Both the position numbers and the translations under genes were made by a program. Below, piece by piece: positions 34,201 through 43,229 of a DNA stretch of 64,000 nucleotides; position 1 is the first letter of the stretch; the number at the start of each line of letters is the position of its first letter. Where the stretch lies: NCBI RefSeq assembly GCF_007828865.1, contig NZ_VIVK01000001.1, positions 5,890,001 through 5,954,000 of the forward strand, in the 5' to 3' direction. The notes under the pieces were generated by a model. That model had not been told where the DNA came from. It saw only the letters and a list, made by a program, of their open reading frames with translations, and did not search any database. Origin of the DNA: Kribbella amoyensis (GTDB taxonomy: Bacteria > Actinomycetota > Actinomycetes > Propionibacteriales > Kribbellaceae).

Positions 34201-35175
34201 TCAGCGCACCAGCGGGTCGATCGCGGCCGCGATGAACAGCAGCGCGAGGTAGATGTTGGAGAAGTGGAACAGCCGCATCGGCCGCAGCGCCGCGCCCTCG
34301 GCGCCGGTGTGCGCCCGGGCCAGCAGCGCGAACGCTTCGCGCAGGAACACCACGCCGAGCGCGACCGCGGCCAGCGGGTAGACGAAGCCGGTGTCCGCGA
34401 CCGGCCAGAGCGCGATCGAGGTGATCACCATGACCACGCTGTACGCGACGATCTGGCGGGCGGTCGCCACCGGCGTCGCGACCACGGGCAGCATCGGCAC
34501 GTCGACGGAGGCGTAGTCCTCCCGGTACCGCATCGCCAGCGACCAGGTGTGCGGCGGCGTCCAGAAGAACACCACGCCGAACAGCACGATCGGCGTCCAG
34601 GCCAGCTCGTTGGTGACCGCGGTCCAGCCGATCAGGGTCGGGAAGCAGCCGGCGATCCCGCCCCAGACGATGTTCTGCACGGTGCGGCGCTTGAGCACCA
34701 TCGTGTAGCCGAAGACGTAGAACAGGTTGGCCGCGAGGGCCAGGCCGGCCGACAGCCAGTTGACCAGCAGGCCGAGCTCGATCGTGGCCAGCACACCCAG
34801 CACGACGCCGAAGATCGTCGCCGACCTCGGGCTGACCGCGTGCCGGGGCAGCGGGCGGCGGCGGGTCCGGCGCATCTGCTCGTCGATGTCGCGGTCGAGC
34901 ACGCAGTTGATCGTGTTCGCGCTGCCGGAGGCGAGGATGCCGCCGAGCAGGGTGGCGGCCACCACACCCAGGCCGGGCACTCCCCCGGCCGCCAGGAACA
35001 TCACCGGCACCGTCGTGATCAGCAGGAGCTCGATGATGCGCGGCTTGGTCAGACCGACGTACGCCTTGATCACGTCGCGCACCGACGGGCCGGACGCCTC
35101 ATGGGGAGCCGGATCGGTCGGCAGCGGCGCCGGGTACGACGTCCTCGCGGCTGCACGCGGGTCGACGGCCGTCAC
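34201..35175 (-). CDS. ctaB: Protoheme IX farnesyltransferase (heme O synthase)
   Basis: About 324 residues. A UbiA-family membrane prenyltransferase adding farnesyl to heme b, giving heme O for cytochrome oxidase; CtaA in this window does the next step. Visible motifs: VGLTKPRIIELLLITTVPVM, the Asp-rich NCVLDRDIDEQMRRTRRRPL, IVWGGIAGCFPTLIGW, VFFWTPPHTWSLAMRYREDY and the C-terminal LRPMRLFHFSNIYLALLF. The GTG at 35175 (VTAVDPRA) with GAGG nearby matches the usual N-terminus of the family; GTG 35181 is the alternative. It diverges from the transketolase operon. Confidence 0.93.
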   Translation of the reverse strand: MTAVDPRAAARTSYPAPLPTDPAPHEASGPSVRDVIKAYVGLTKPRIIELLLITTVPVMFLAAGGVPGLGVVAATLLGGILASGSANTINCVLDRDIDEQMRRTRRRPLPRHAVSPRSATIFGVVLGVLATIELGLLVNWLSAGLALAANLFYVFGYTMVLKRRTVQNIVWGGIAGCFPTLIGWTAVTNELAWTPIVLFGVVFFWTPPHTWSLAMRYREDYASVDVPMLPVVATPVATARQIVAYSVVMVITSIALWPVADTGFVYPLAAVALGVVFLREAFALLARAHTGAEGAALRPMRLFHFSNIYLALLFIAAAIDPLVR

Positions 35176-35251
35176 GAACACCTCGAACTCACTGGGATGA
35201 CGCCGGGGACCCGGCGCTGACGATTCGACAGTCTACGACGGCCGGTAGGAG

Positions 35252-35277
35252 GGCTCGCGCGGGCCCCCGCGCGAGCC
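35252..35277. promoter_or_regulatory. Perfect 12-bp GC-rich hairpin in the ctaB-tkt divergent gap
   Basis: GGCTCGCGCGGG, a CC loop, then CCCGCGCGAGCC, a perfect palindrome in the 303-base region between ctaB and tkt. It lies upstream of both genes, so it is not an end-of-gene terminator. It could be an operator, a transcriptional insulator or an attenuator for ctaB. The remainder of the gap holds only the promoter and small frame listed next. Confidence 0.45.
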
Positions 35278-35363
35278 GCGATCCGGGCCGGTCACCACCT
35301 CGGGAACAACGAAGCCGCCTGTCCGGTTGGCGAGGTGTGGAAGGCGGAAGACGCCCGGGCGAG

Positions 35364-35369
35364 TAGGCT
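35364..35369 (+). promoter_or_regulatory. -10 element of the tkt operon
   Basis: TAGGCT sits 8 bases before a GTG at 35378, spacing that would start transcription at or next to that GTG. No good -35 is seen. It is the best promoter candidate in front of the pentose-phosphate operon. Confidence 0.45.
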
Positions 35370-35377
35370 CGCTCACG

Positions 35378-35482
35378 GTGACGCGCGGGGGCGCGACCGG
35401 GGTGAGCCCAGCCGCCGGACGGCCCGACGACGCCGACCTGCAGGAGTGTTCGCAGCCACCGAGAGGAGCGCCGCCGGCGTGA
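35378..35482 (+). CDS. Possible leaderless 34-codon leader frame coupled to tkt
   Basis: A GTG at 35378, 8 bases after a TAGGCT -10 element, opens a 34-codon frame. Its TGA at 35480-35482 overlaps the GTG start of tkt (GTGA), the same overlap used between the other genes of this operon. The peptide (VTRGGATG... ending RGAPPA) has no recognisable domain and contains one Cys. If translated, it would deliver ribosomes to tkt by termination-reinitiation. tkt also has its own ribosome site (GAGAGGAG), so the frame may be fortuitous. Confidence 0.4.
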   Translation: MTRGGATGVSPAAGRPDDADLQECSQPPRGAPPA

Positions 35483-37692
35483 CGGAGAAGACCAGCCCCC
35501 AGCTTGAATGGACCGAGCTCGACCAGCGCGCGGTCGACACCGTGCGCGTGCTCGCCATGGACGCGGTGGAGAAGGTGGGCAACGGCCACCCCGGGACGGC
35601 GATGAGCCTGGCCCCCGCCGCGTACCTGTTGTTCCAGAAGGTGATGCGGCACAACCCGGCCGACCCGCAGTGGCCGGCCCGCGACCGTTTCGTCCTGTCG
35701 GCCGGGCACTCCAGCCTGACCCTCTACATCCAGCTCTACCTGGCCGGTTTCGGCCTCGAGCTCGACGACCTGAAGGCGCTGCGGACGTGGGGCAGCCTGA
35801 CCCCGGGCCACCCCGAGCACGGCCACACCAAGGGTGTCGAGACGACCACCGGCCCGCTCGGCCAGGGCGTCGGCAACGCGGTCGGGATGGCGATGGCCGC
35901 CCGCCGCGAGCGCGGCCTGTTCGAGCCGGAGGCGGCGGCCGGTGACGGCGTCTTCGACCACCAGATCTACGTGATCGCCTCGGACGGCGACCTGGAGGAG
36001 GGTATCGCCTCGGAGGCCTCCTCGCTCGCGGGCCACCAGCAGCTCGGCAACCTCACGGTGATCTACGACGACAACAAGATCTCCATCGAGGACGACACCA
36101 ACATCGCGTTCTCCGAGGACGTCGCCGCCCGGTACGCGGCGTACGGCTGGCACGTCCAGGACGTCGACTGGACCAACGGCGGCACCGGGTACGAGGAGGA
36201 CGTGCAGGCGCTCTGGGACGCGATCCAGGCGGCGCACACGGTGACCGACAAGCCGAGCTTCATCCGGCTGCGGACCATCATCGGCTGGCCCGCGCCGACC
36301 AAGCAGAACACCGGCAAGATCCACGGCTCGGCCGTCGGCGCCGACGAGGTGGCCGCGACCAAGAAGCTGCTCGGCTTCGACCCGGAGCAGGACTTCGAGG
36401 TCGCCGACGCGGTGATCGAGCACACCCGGCAGGCGCTCGAGCGGGGCAAGGCGCTCGAGGCCGGCTGGACGCCCAAGTACGAGGCGTGGCGGACCGCGGC
36501 GCCCGAGCGCGCGGAGCTGTTCGACCGGCTGGCTCGGCGTGAGCTGCCGAAGGGCTGGCAGGACGTGCTGCCGAGCTGGGACGCCGACGCCAAGGGTGTC
36601 GCCACCCGGTCCGCGTCCGGGCAGGTACTGACCGACCTGGTCGGCGTGCTGCCGGAGCTGTGGGGCGGTTCGGCCGACCTGGCCGGCTCGAACAACACCA
36701 CCCCGAAGGGCGAGCCGTCGTTCATCCCGGCCGAGCACGCCACCAAGGAGTTCCAGGGCAACGAGTACGGCCGGGTCCTGCACTTCGGGATCCGCGAGCA
36801 CGCGATGGGCTCGGTGCTGAACGGGATCGCCCTGCACGGCGGCACCCGTCCGTACGGCGGCACCTTCCTGGTCTTCAGCGACTACATGCGCCCCGCGGTC
36901 CGGCTGGCCGCGCTGATGAAGCTGCCGGTCACCTACGTGTGGACGCACGACTCGATCGGCCTCGGCGAGGACGGCCCGACCCACCAGCCGATCGAGCACC
37001 TGGCCGCGCTGCGGGCGATCCCGGGCCTGGACGTGGTCCGGCCGGGTGACGCGAACGAGACCGCCGCGGCCTGGGCCGCGATCCTCGAGCACACCGACCG
37101 CCCGGCCGGCCTCGCGCTGACCCGGCAGAACGTACCGGTCTTCCCGCGCGGGAAGGACGGCTTCGCGACCACCGAGAACGTGAAGAAGGGCGGCTACACG
37201 CTGCTCGACACCGACGGCACGCCGGACGTGGTGCTGATCGCCACCGGGTCCGAGCTGCAGCTGGCCGTGGAAGCCCGCCAGACGCTGGCCGACGAGGGCA
37301 TCCAGGCCCGGGTCGTCTCGATGGTGTCGCGGGAGTGGTTCGACGAGCAGGACGACGCGTACCGCGAGTCGGTCATCCCGGTCGGGGTGCGGGCCCGGGT
37401 GTCGGTCGAGGCCGGGATCGCGCTGGGCTGGCGGGAACTGGTCGGCGACGCCGGCCGCAGCGTCAGCCTGGAGCACTTCGGTGCCTCCGCCGACTACCAG
37501 CGGCTCTACCAGGAGTTCGGCATCACCGCCGAGGCCGTCGTCCAGGCCGCGAAGGACAGCATCGCCGCCGCCGCGGAGCTCGGTGCCAGCGGGGCCCCGG
37601 TCAGCCGCCGGCCCGCCGGGCCGATCGGTCCGGGCGACGACCCGACGGTGAGCGCCGACCCCGACGCCGACGCCACCAACGAGCGCGGCTGA
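35479..37692 (+). CDS. tkt: Transketolase
   Basis: A 737-residue thiamine-diphosphate enzyme of the non-oxidative pentose phosphate pathway. The N-terminal domain has NGHPGTAMSLAPAAYLLFQK and HPEHGHTKGVETTTGPLGQG. The ThDP motif is SDGDLEEGIASEASSLAGHQ...YDDNKISIE, and the central domain has FGIREHAMGSVLNGIALHGG. The C-terminus carries an extra Pro/Asp-rich tail (GPIGPGDDPTVSADPDADAT). The GTG at 35479 has GAGAGGAG 10 bases upstream; the frame is open further back without support. First enzyme of the tkt-tal-pgi-zwf-opcA-pgl operon. Confidence 0.96.
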   Translation: MTEKTSPQLEWTELDQRAVDTVRVLAMDAVEKVGNGHPGTAMSLAPAAYLLFQKVMRHNPADPQWPARDRFVLSAGHSSLTLYIQLYLAGFGLELDDLKALRTWGSLTPGHPEHGHTKGVETTTGPLGQGVGNAVGMAMAARRERGLFEPEAAAGDGVFDHQIYVIASDGDLEEGIASEASSLAGHQQLGNLTVIYDDNKISIEDDTNIAFSEDVAARYAAYGWHVQDVDWTNGGTGYEEDVQALWDAIQAAHTVTDKPSFIRLRTIIGWPAPTKQNTGKIHGSAVGADEVAATKKLLGFDPEQDFEVADAVIEHTRQALERGKALEAGWTPKYEAWRTAAPERAELFDRLARRELPKGWQDVLPSWDADAKGVATRSASGQVLTDLVGVLPELWGGSADLAGSNNTTPKGEPSFIPAEHATKEFQGNEYGRVLHFGIREHAMGSVLNGIALHGGTRPYGGTFLVFSDYMRPAVRLAALMKLPVTYVWTHDSIGLGEDGPTHQPIEHLAALRAIPGLDVVRPGDANETAAAWAAILEHTDRPAGLALTRQNVPVFPRGKDGFATTENVKKGGYTLLDTDGTPDVVLIATGSELQLAVEARQTLADEGIQARVVSMVSREWFDEQDDAYRESVIPVGVRARVSVEAGIALGWRELVGDAGRSVSLEHFGASADYQRLYQEFGITAEAVVQAAKDSIAAAAELGASGAPVSRRPAGPIGPGDDPTVSADPDADATNERG

Positions 37693-37727
37693 ACCACCCA
37701 CAACAGAACATTCGGAGGGCTTCGGAC

Positions 37728-38840
37728 ATGAACGATCGCTTGAAAGCACTCGCCGACGCCGGCGTCTCCATCTGGCTCGACGACCTGTCCCGGCAGCGGC
37801 TCACCAGCGGCAGCCTGGCGGCGTTGATCCAGGAGAAGTACGTCGTCGGTGTCACCACCAACCCGACCATCTTCGCCAAGGCGATCTCGGACGCCGACGC
37901 GTACGCCGAGCAGGTCGGCCGGCTGGCCGCCGAGGGGGTCTCCACCGATCTGGCGATCCGGGCGATCACCACCGACGACGTCCGGGAGGCCGCCGACCTG
38001 TTCAAGCCGGTGTACGACGACACCGAGGGCGTGGACGGCCGGGTCTCGATCGAGGTCGAGCCCGGCCTGGCCCACGACACCGCCCGGACGATCGAGCAGG
38101 CCAAGGAGCTGTGGGACGCGGTCGGCCGGGAGAACGTCTTCGTCAAGATCCCGGCCACCAAGGCGGGGCTGCCGGCCATCACCGAGACGCTCGCGGCCGG
38201 GATCAGCGTGAACGTGACGCTGATCTTCTCGCTGGAGCGGTACAAGGCCGTCGCGGCCGCGTTCCTCACCGGCCTGGAGAAGGCGGTGGAGAACGGCCAC
38301 GACGTGACCAAACTGGCCAGCGTGGCGTCCTTCTTCGTCAGCCGGGTCGACTCCGAGGTGGACAAGCGCCTGGACGCGATCGGCACCGACGCGGCCAAGG
38401 CGCTGCGGGGCAAGGCCGCGATCGCCAACGCGCGGCTCGCCTTCGAGGCGTACGAGGAGATCTTCGCGACCGACCGCTGGCGCGAACTGGAGACCGCCGG
38501 GGCCAAGCCGCAGCGGCCGCTCTGGGCGTCCACCGGCGCCAAGGACCCGGCGTACAAGGACACCCTGTACGTCGAGGACCTGGTCACCGCGAACGTCGTC
38601 AATACGATGCCGCAGGCAACCATCGACGCGTTCGCCGACCACGGTGAGGTGCGCGGTGACACGGTCCGTGGCTCGTACGACGAGGACCGCCAGGTGATCG
38701 CCGGGCTGGAGGCGCTGGGCATCTCCTACGACGAGGTGGTCCAGGTCCTCGAGGACGAGGGTGTGAGCAAGTTCGAGGCGTCCTGGTCGGAGCTGCAGGA
38801 CACCGTCAGCGCGGCACTGAAGAAGGCTGGGAAGAAGTGA
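37728..38840 (+). CDS. tal: Transaldolase
   Basis: A 370-residue actinobacterial/cyanobacterial-type transaldolase. Key segments: VSIWLDDLSRQRL at the N-terminus, GVTTNPTIFAKAI, and ENVFVKIPATKAG with the Schiff-base Lys. SVNVTLIFSLERY and SVASFFVSRVDSEVDKRLD follow. The ATG at 37728 has GGAGG about 8 bases upstream. It is 35 bases after tkt and overlaps pgi by 4 bases. In some bacteria Tal and Pgi are fused into one protein; here they are separate but coupled. Confidence 0.95.
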   Translation: MNDRLKALADAGVSIWLDDLSRQRLTSGSLAALIQEKYVVGVTTNPTIFAKAISDADAYAEQVGRLAAEGVSTDLAIRAITTDDVREAADLFKPVYDDTEGVDGRVSIEVEPGLAHDTARTIEQAKELWDAVGRENVFVKIPATKAGLPAITETLAAGISVNVTLIFSLERYKAVAAAFLTGLEKAVENGHDVTKLASVASFFVSRVDSEVDKRLDAIGTDAAKALRGKAAIANARLAFEAYEEIFATDRWRELETAGAKPQRPLWASTGAKDPAYKDTLYVEDLVTANVVNTMPQATIDAFADHGEVRGDTVRGSYDEDRQVIAGLEALGISYDEVVQVLEDEGVSKFEASWSELQDTVSAALKKAGKK

Positions 38841-40465
38841 GCGAGAAGTTGACCGTCAGCGCCTACGGGGAGGGCTGGCAGCAGGTCGCGGACCGGTTGG
38901 CGACCGAGCGGGTCGCCTCCCGGATCGCGGCCAAGGACGCGACCGTCTGGGGTCCGGCGGCCGAGTCCGAGTCGGCCATCCGGCTGAGCTGGGTCGACCT
39001 GTACGAGTCGTCCCGGCCGCTGCTGGCCGAGATCGAGGCGCTGCAGGCGGACCTGCGGGCCGAGGGCCTGGACCGGATCGTGCTGGCCGGGATGGGCGGG
39101 TCGTCGCTGGCCCCCGAGGTGATCACCCGGACCGCCGGGGTCGAGCTGGTCGTGCTCGACTCGACCGACCCGAGCGTGATCGCGCGGGCGCTGGCGGGTG
39201 ACCTGCAGCGGACCGTCCTGGTGGTGTCGAGCAAGTCCGGCGGCACGGTGGAGACCGACAGCCAGCGGCGCGCGTTCGTCCAGGCCTTCACCGACGCCGG
39301 GATCGACGCGGCGTCGCGGATCGTCGTCGTCACCGACCCGGGCTCGCCGTTCCAGCAGCTCGCCGCGGACGAGGGGTACCGCAAGACCTTCCTGGCCGAC
39401 CCGCACGTCGGCGGCCGGTACAGCGCGCTCACCGCCTTCGGGCTGGTGCCGTCCGCGCTCGCCGGAGCCGACGTGGCCGAACTGCTGGACCAGGCGGCCG
39501 AGGCGGCCCCGGCGCTGCAGGCGGACTCGGCGGACAACCCGGCCCTCGTGCTCGCCGCCGTCCTGGCCGGCAGTGCGGGCCGGGACAAGGCGATCATCGC
39601 GGCCGGTGGCTCGGCGATCGTCGGCTTCCCCGACTGGGCCGAGCAGCTCATCGCCGAGAGCACCGGCAAGGACGGCAAGGGTGTCCTGCCGGTCGCCGTC
39701 GAGAGCCTGGACGCGCCCGAGCTGCACAGCGGTGCGGGCGACCTCGTCCACGCCCTCCTGGCCGCGGACACCAGCTCCGCGTCGGTCGCGTCCGGGACGC
39801 CGACCGTGGTGACCACCGGTTCGCTGGGCGCGCAGTTCCTGCTCTGGGAGACGGCTACCGCCGCCGCGGGGTACCTGCTCGGCATCAACCCGTTCGACCA
39901 GCCGGACGTCGAGAGCGCCAAGCAGGCCGCGCGCGGTCTGCTCGACGCGCAGCCCGAGCCCGAGGCGGCCGCGTTCACCGACGGGTCCGTCGAGGTCCGC
40001 GGTTCCGAGGGTCTGCTGGACGGCGTCGACAACCTCCAGGGCGCGGTCGAGACGTTGCTGGGCAAGCTCGCCGAGGACGGGTACCTGGCCGTCATGGCGT
40101 ACCTGGACTCCGAGCGGGACGCGGCGCTGACCGCGGTCCGCCCCGCGCTCGCCGGCCGGACCGGACGCCCGGTCACCTTCGGCTGGGGCCCGCGGTTCCT
40201 GCACTCCACCGGCCAGTACCACAAGGGTGGCCACCCGCAGGGCGTGTTCCTGCAGATCACCACGGCCGAGTCGGCCGACGTCGCGATCCCGGATCGCCCG
40301 TTCAGCTTCGGCACCCTGATCGCCGCCCAGGCCGCCGGAGACGCCGGAGTGCTCGCCGAGCGCGGCCGCCCGGTACTCCGGTTGCACCTGACCGACCCGG
40401 CCGCCGGGGTCGCGCAGTTGCTCTCCCTGTTCGCATCCGACAGCGCGGAGGCTGGCGGCAAATGA
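38837..40465 (+). CDS. pgi: Glucose-6-phosphate isomerase
   Basis: A 542-residue SIS-fold isomerase interconverting glucose-6-P and fructose-6-P. Motifs: VLAGMGGSSLAPEV, VLVVSSKSGGTVETDSQRRA, FLADPHVGGRYSALTAFGLV and the C-terminal QYHKGGHPQGVFLQI. It is the type found beside tal, corresponding to the isomerase half of Tal-Pgi fusions. The GTG start overlaps the tal stop (GTGA), and its end overlaps zwf by 4 bases. Confidence 0.94.
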   Translation: MSEKLTVSAYGEGWQQVADRLATERVASRIAAKDATVWGPAAESESAIRLSWVDLYESSRPLLAEIEALQADLRAEGLDRIVLAGMGGSSLAPEVITRTAGVELVVLDSTDPSVIARALAGDLQRTVLVVSSKSGGTVETDSQRRAFVQAFTDAGIDAASRIVVVTDPGSPFQQLAADEGYRKTFLADPHVGGRYSALTAFGLVPSALAGADVAELLDQAAEAAPALQADSADNPALVLAAVLAGSAGRDKAIIAAGGSAIVGFPDWAEQLIAESTGKDGKGVLPVAVESLDAPELHSGAGDLVHALLAADTSSASVASGTPTVVTTGSLGAQFLLWETATAAAGYLLGINPFDQPDVESAKQAARGLLDAQPEPEAAAFTDGSVEVRGSEGLLDGVDNLQGAVETLLGKLAEDGYLAVMAYLDSERDAALTAVRPALAGRTGRPVTFGWGPRFLHSTGQYHKGGHPQGVFLQITTAESADVAIPDRPFSFGTLIAAQAAGDAGVLAERGRPVLRLHLTDPAAGVAQLLSLFASDSAEAGGK

Positions 40466-42012
40466 CCGCTGAACTCGAAGAAGAGCCGACCGGTCCGGAG
40501 AACCCGCTCCGGGATCCCCAGGACCGGCGGCTGCCGCGGATCGCCGGGCCGTGCAGCCTGGTGATCTTCGGCGTCACCGGCGACCTGGCCCGCAAGAAGC
40601 TGATGCCGGCCGTGTACGACCTGGCGAACCGCGGGCTGTTGCCGCCCGGGTTCGCCCTGGTCGGCTTCGCCCGGCGGGACTACACCAACCAGGACTTCGC
40701 CCAGATCGTGCACGACTCGGTCAAGGAGCACGCGCGGACGCCGTTCCGCGAGGAGGTCTGGCAGCAGCTGGCCGAGGGGTTCCGGTTCGTCCCCGGCGAC
40801 CTGACCGACGACGCGGCGTTCCAGCGGCTGCGGGAGACCGTGGACGAGCTGGACGTCACCCGCGGGACCGGCGGCAACCACGCGTTCTACCTGTCCATCC
40901 CGCCGGGCCTGTTCCCCGAGGTGGTCCGGCAGCTGTCCGAGCACGGTCTCACCAAGGAGAACCCGGGCAGCTGGCGGCGGGTGGTGATCGAGAAGCCGTT
41001 CGGCCACGACCTGCAGAGCGCCCGCGAACTCAACCGGGTGGTCGAGGAGGTCTTCCCGCCGCAGTCGGTCTTCCGGATCGACCACTACCTGGGCAAGGAG
41101 ACCGTGCAGAACATGTTGGCGCTGCGGTTCGCCAACTCGATGTTCGAACCGGTCTGGAACAGCCACTACGTCGACCACGTGCAGATCACGATGGCCGAGG
41201 ACATCGGCATCGGCGGCCGCGCGGGGTACTACGACGGCATCGGTGCGGCCCGGGACGTGATCCAGAACCACCTGCTCCAGCTGCTCGCGCTCACCGCGAT
41301 GGAGGAGCCGGTCAGCTTCGACGCCTGGTCGCTGCGGCAGGAGAAGAAGAAGGTGCTGGCCGCGGTCAAGCTGCCCGAGCGGCTCGACCTGCACACGGCC
41401 CGCGGTCAGTACGCCGCCGGCTGGGCGGGCGGCACCAAGGTGAAGGGGTACCTGCAGGAGGACGGGATCCCGCAGGACTCCGGCACCGAGACGTTCGCCG
41501 CGCTGCGCGTGGACGTCGACACCCGGCGCTGGGCCGGAGTGCCGTTCTACCTGCGCACGGGCAAGCGGCTCGGCCGCCGGGTGACCGAGGTCGCGGTGAT
41601 GTTCAAGCGCGCCCCGCACCTGCCGTTCACCAAGACCGAGACCGAGGAGCTGGGGCAGAACGCCCTGGTGATGCGGATCCAGCCGGACGAGGGCATCACC
41701 ATGCGGTTCGGCGCGAAGGTGCCGGGCACGGCGATGGAGATCCGGGACGTGAACATGGACTTCGCGTACGGCGGCTCCTTCACCGAGTCGTCGCCGGAGG
41801 CGTACGAGCGGCTCATCCTGGACGTGCTGCTCGGCGATCCGCCGTTGTTCCCGCAGCACACCGAGGTCGAGCTGGGCTGGAAGATCCTCGACCCGGTGAT
41901 CAACTTCTGGGCAGCGCACGGCAAGCCGGAGCAGTACGCCTCCGGTGGCTGGGGCCCGGACTCCGCGCACGAGATGCTCGCCCGTGACGGACGCGCCTGG
42001 AGGCGGCCATGA
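40462..42012 (+). CDS. zwf: Glucose-6-phosphate dehydrogenase
   Basis: A 516-residue enzyme, the NADPH-producing entry step of the oxidative pentose phosphate pathway. The dinucleotide-binding motif is FGVTGDLARKKLMPAVYDLA, and the active-site block is FRIDHYLGKETVQNMLALRF. VIEKPFGHDLQSARELN and the C-terminal SPEAYERLILDVLLGDPPLF are also present. A 25-residue acidic N-terminal extension precedes the core. It overlaps pgi and opcA by 4 bases at each end. Confidence 0.96.
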   Translation: MTAELEEEPTGPENPLRDPQDRRLPRIAGPCSLVIFGVTGDLARKKLMPAVYDLANRGLLPPGFALVGFARRDYTNQDFAQIVHDSVKEHARTPFREEVWQQLAEGFRFVPGDLTDDAAFQRLRETVDELDVTRGTGGNHAFYLSIPPGLFPEVVRQLSEHGLTKENPGSWRRVVIEKPFGHDLQSARELNRVVEEVFPPQSVFRIDHYLGKETVQNMLALRFANSMFEPVWNSHYVDHVQITMAEDIGIGGRAGYYDGIGAARDVIQNHLLQLLALTAMEEPVSFDAWSLRQEKKKVLAAVKLPERLDLHTARGQYAAGWAGGTKVKGYLQEDGIPQDSGTETFAALRVDVDTRRWAGVPFYLRTGKRLGRRVTEVAVMFKRAPHLPFTKTETEELGQNALVMRIQPDEGITMRFGAKVPGTAMEIRDVNMDFAYGGSFTESSPEAYERLILDVLLGDPPLFPQHTEVELGWKILDPVINFWAAHGKPEQYASGGWGPDSAHEMLARDGRAWRRP

Positions 42013-43229
42013 TCATCGACCTGACCGACACGACGTCGAGCGAGATCGCGTCGGCGTTGCTGCGGGCCCGCCGGCACGCGGGCTCACCGGCGATGGGCAT
42101 GGTCGGCACGATCGTGGTGGTCGTCGACGAGGCGTCCCACCACGACGCGATGAAGGCCGCGAACGAAGCCGGCCGGGAGCACCCGTCCCGGGTCCTGGTA
42201 GCGATCCTGCGGCCCGGCCGCGGCGCCGCTGGGCTGGACGCCGAGGTCCGCGTCGGCGAGGGCATCCCGGGCGAGGCCGTGCTGCTGCGGCTGCACGGTG
42301 AGCTGGCCAAGGTGCCGGAGTCGGTGATCACCCCGCTGCTGCTGCCCGACTCCCCCGTCATCGTCTGGTGGCCGGGCGGCGGGCCGAAGGTGCCGAACGA
42401 GGACCCGCTGGGCCACCTCGGCCGGCGCCGGGTGACCGACGCCGCCGCGACCCGCCGCTCCGCGGTGGACTTCAGCGCCCGCGCCGCCGGGTACGAGCCG
42501 GGTGACACCGACTTCGGGTGGACCCGGCTGACGCCTTGGCGGGCGTTGCTGGCCGCGGCCCTCGACCAGTACCCGACGAAGGTCACCGGGGCCGAGGTCG
42601 TGTCCGCCCGGGGGAACCCGAGTGCCGATCTGCTGGCCGCCTGGCTGCAGTGCCGGCTCGGCGTACCGGTGGAGCAGAAGACGTCGCGTGGTCCCGGGAT
42701 CACCGCGGCCCGGTTGTTCACGCCGGCCGGGCCGATCGCGCTGACTCGTCCGGACGGGGCCGTGGCGACGTTCAGCGTGCCCGGGCAGCCGGATCGCCCG
42801 GTCGCGCTGAAGCGGCGGAACACCTCCGAACTGCTGAGCGAGGAGTTGCGGCGTCTCGATCCCGACGACGTGTACGCACGGACGCTGGCGTGCCTGGTCG
42901 AGCGGGAGGCTCTGCCCGCGGACGCGAAGAAGGTGAGCGCGGCGGATCGCCGGTCGACCCAGGGCGCGGCGAAGAAGGCCGCGGCCAGGACGGCGAAGGT
43001 CGAGGGCAAGGCCGCGTCGGCCGAGCTCGAGGCCTCGGCGAGCGGCCGGACCCGCGGCGCGAAGAAGAAGGCTCCCGCCGCGAAGAAGACCAGCGCGGCG
43101 GCGCGATCGGCGCGGAAGAAGGCAACGCCGGCGACTTCGTCGACCCGCAAGACCGCGACCAAATCGACCGCGAAGAAGGCCACCGCCGCCAAGAAGGGCA
43201 CGAGCAAGAAGGTGGCGGGGCGGTCGTGA
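42009..43229 (+). CDS. opcA: OpcA, glucose-6-phosphate dehydrogenase assembly protein, with a Lys/Ala-rich tail
   Basis: 406 residues. The first 300 or so are a standard OpcA: DLTDTTSSEIASALLRARRH, SPVIVWWPGGGPKVPNEDPL, TRLTPWRALLAAALDQYPTK. OpcA activates and supports oligomerisation of Zwf, as known from cyanobacteria. The last 95 residues or so are unusual: Lys/Ala-rich, with many AKK and TAKK units (KKKAPAAKKTSAAARSARKK), resembling histone H1-like tails of actinobacterial DNA-binding proteins. Shorter OpcAs lack this, so it may bind nucleic acid or be a low-complexity expansion. Coupled by 4-base overlaps to zwf and pgl. Confidence 0.93.
   Translation: MIIDLTDTTSSEIASALLRARRHAGSPAMGMVGTIVVVVDEASHHDAMKAANEAGREHPSRVLVAILRPGRGAAGLDAEVRVGEGIPGEAVLLRLHGELAKVPESVITPLLLPDSPVIVWWPGGGPKVPNEDPLGHLGRRRVTDAAATRRSAVDFSARAAGYEPGDTDFGWTRLTPWRALLAAALDQYPTKVTGAEVVSARGNPSADLLAAWLQCRLGVPVEQKTSRGPGITAARLFTPAGPIALTRPDGAVATFSVPGQPDRPVALKRRNTSELLSEELRRLDPDDVYARTLACLVEREALPADAKKVSAADRRSTQGAAKKAAARTAKVEGKAASAELEASASGRTRGAKKKAPAAKKTSAAARSARKKATPATSSTRKTATKSTAKKATAAKKGTSKKVAGRS

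Noticed and set aside
35176..35363. A riboswitch upstream of tkt
   Set aside because: Apart from the perfect palindrome no conserved aptamer core was recognised, and the best promoter lies downstream of it.
35233..37749. 838-residue minus-strand frame opposite tkt, and similar long frames opposite pgi and zwf
   Set aside because: Antisense to genes with intact catalytic motifs; no start signals or homology features.
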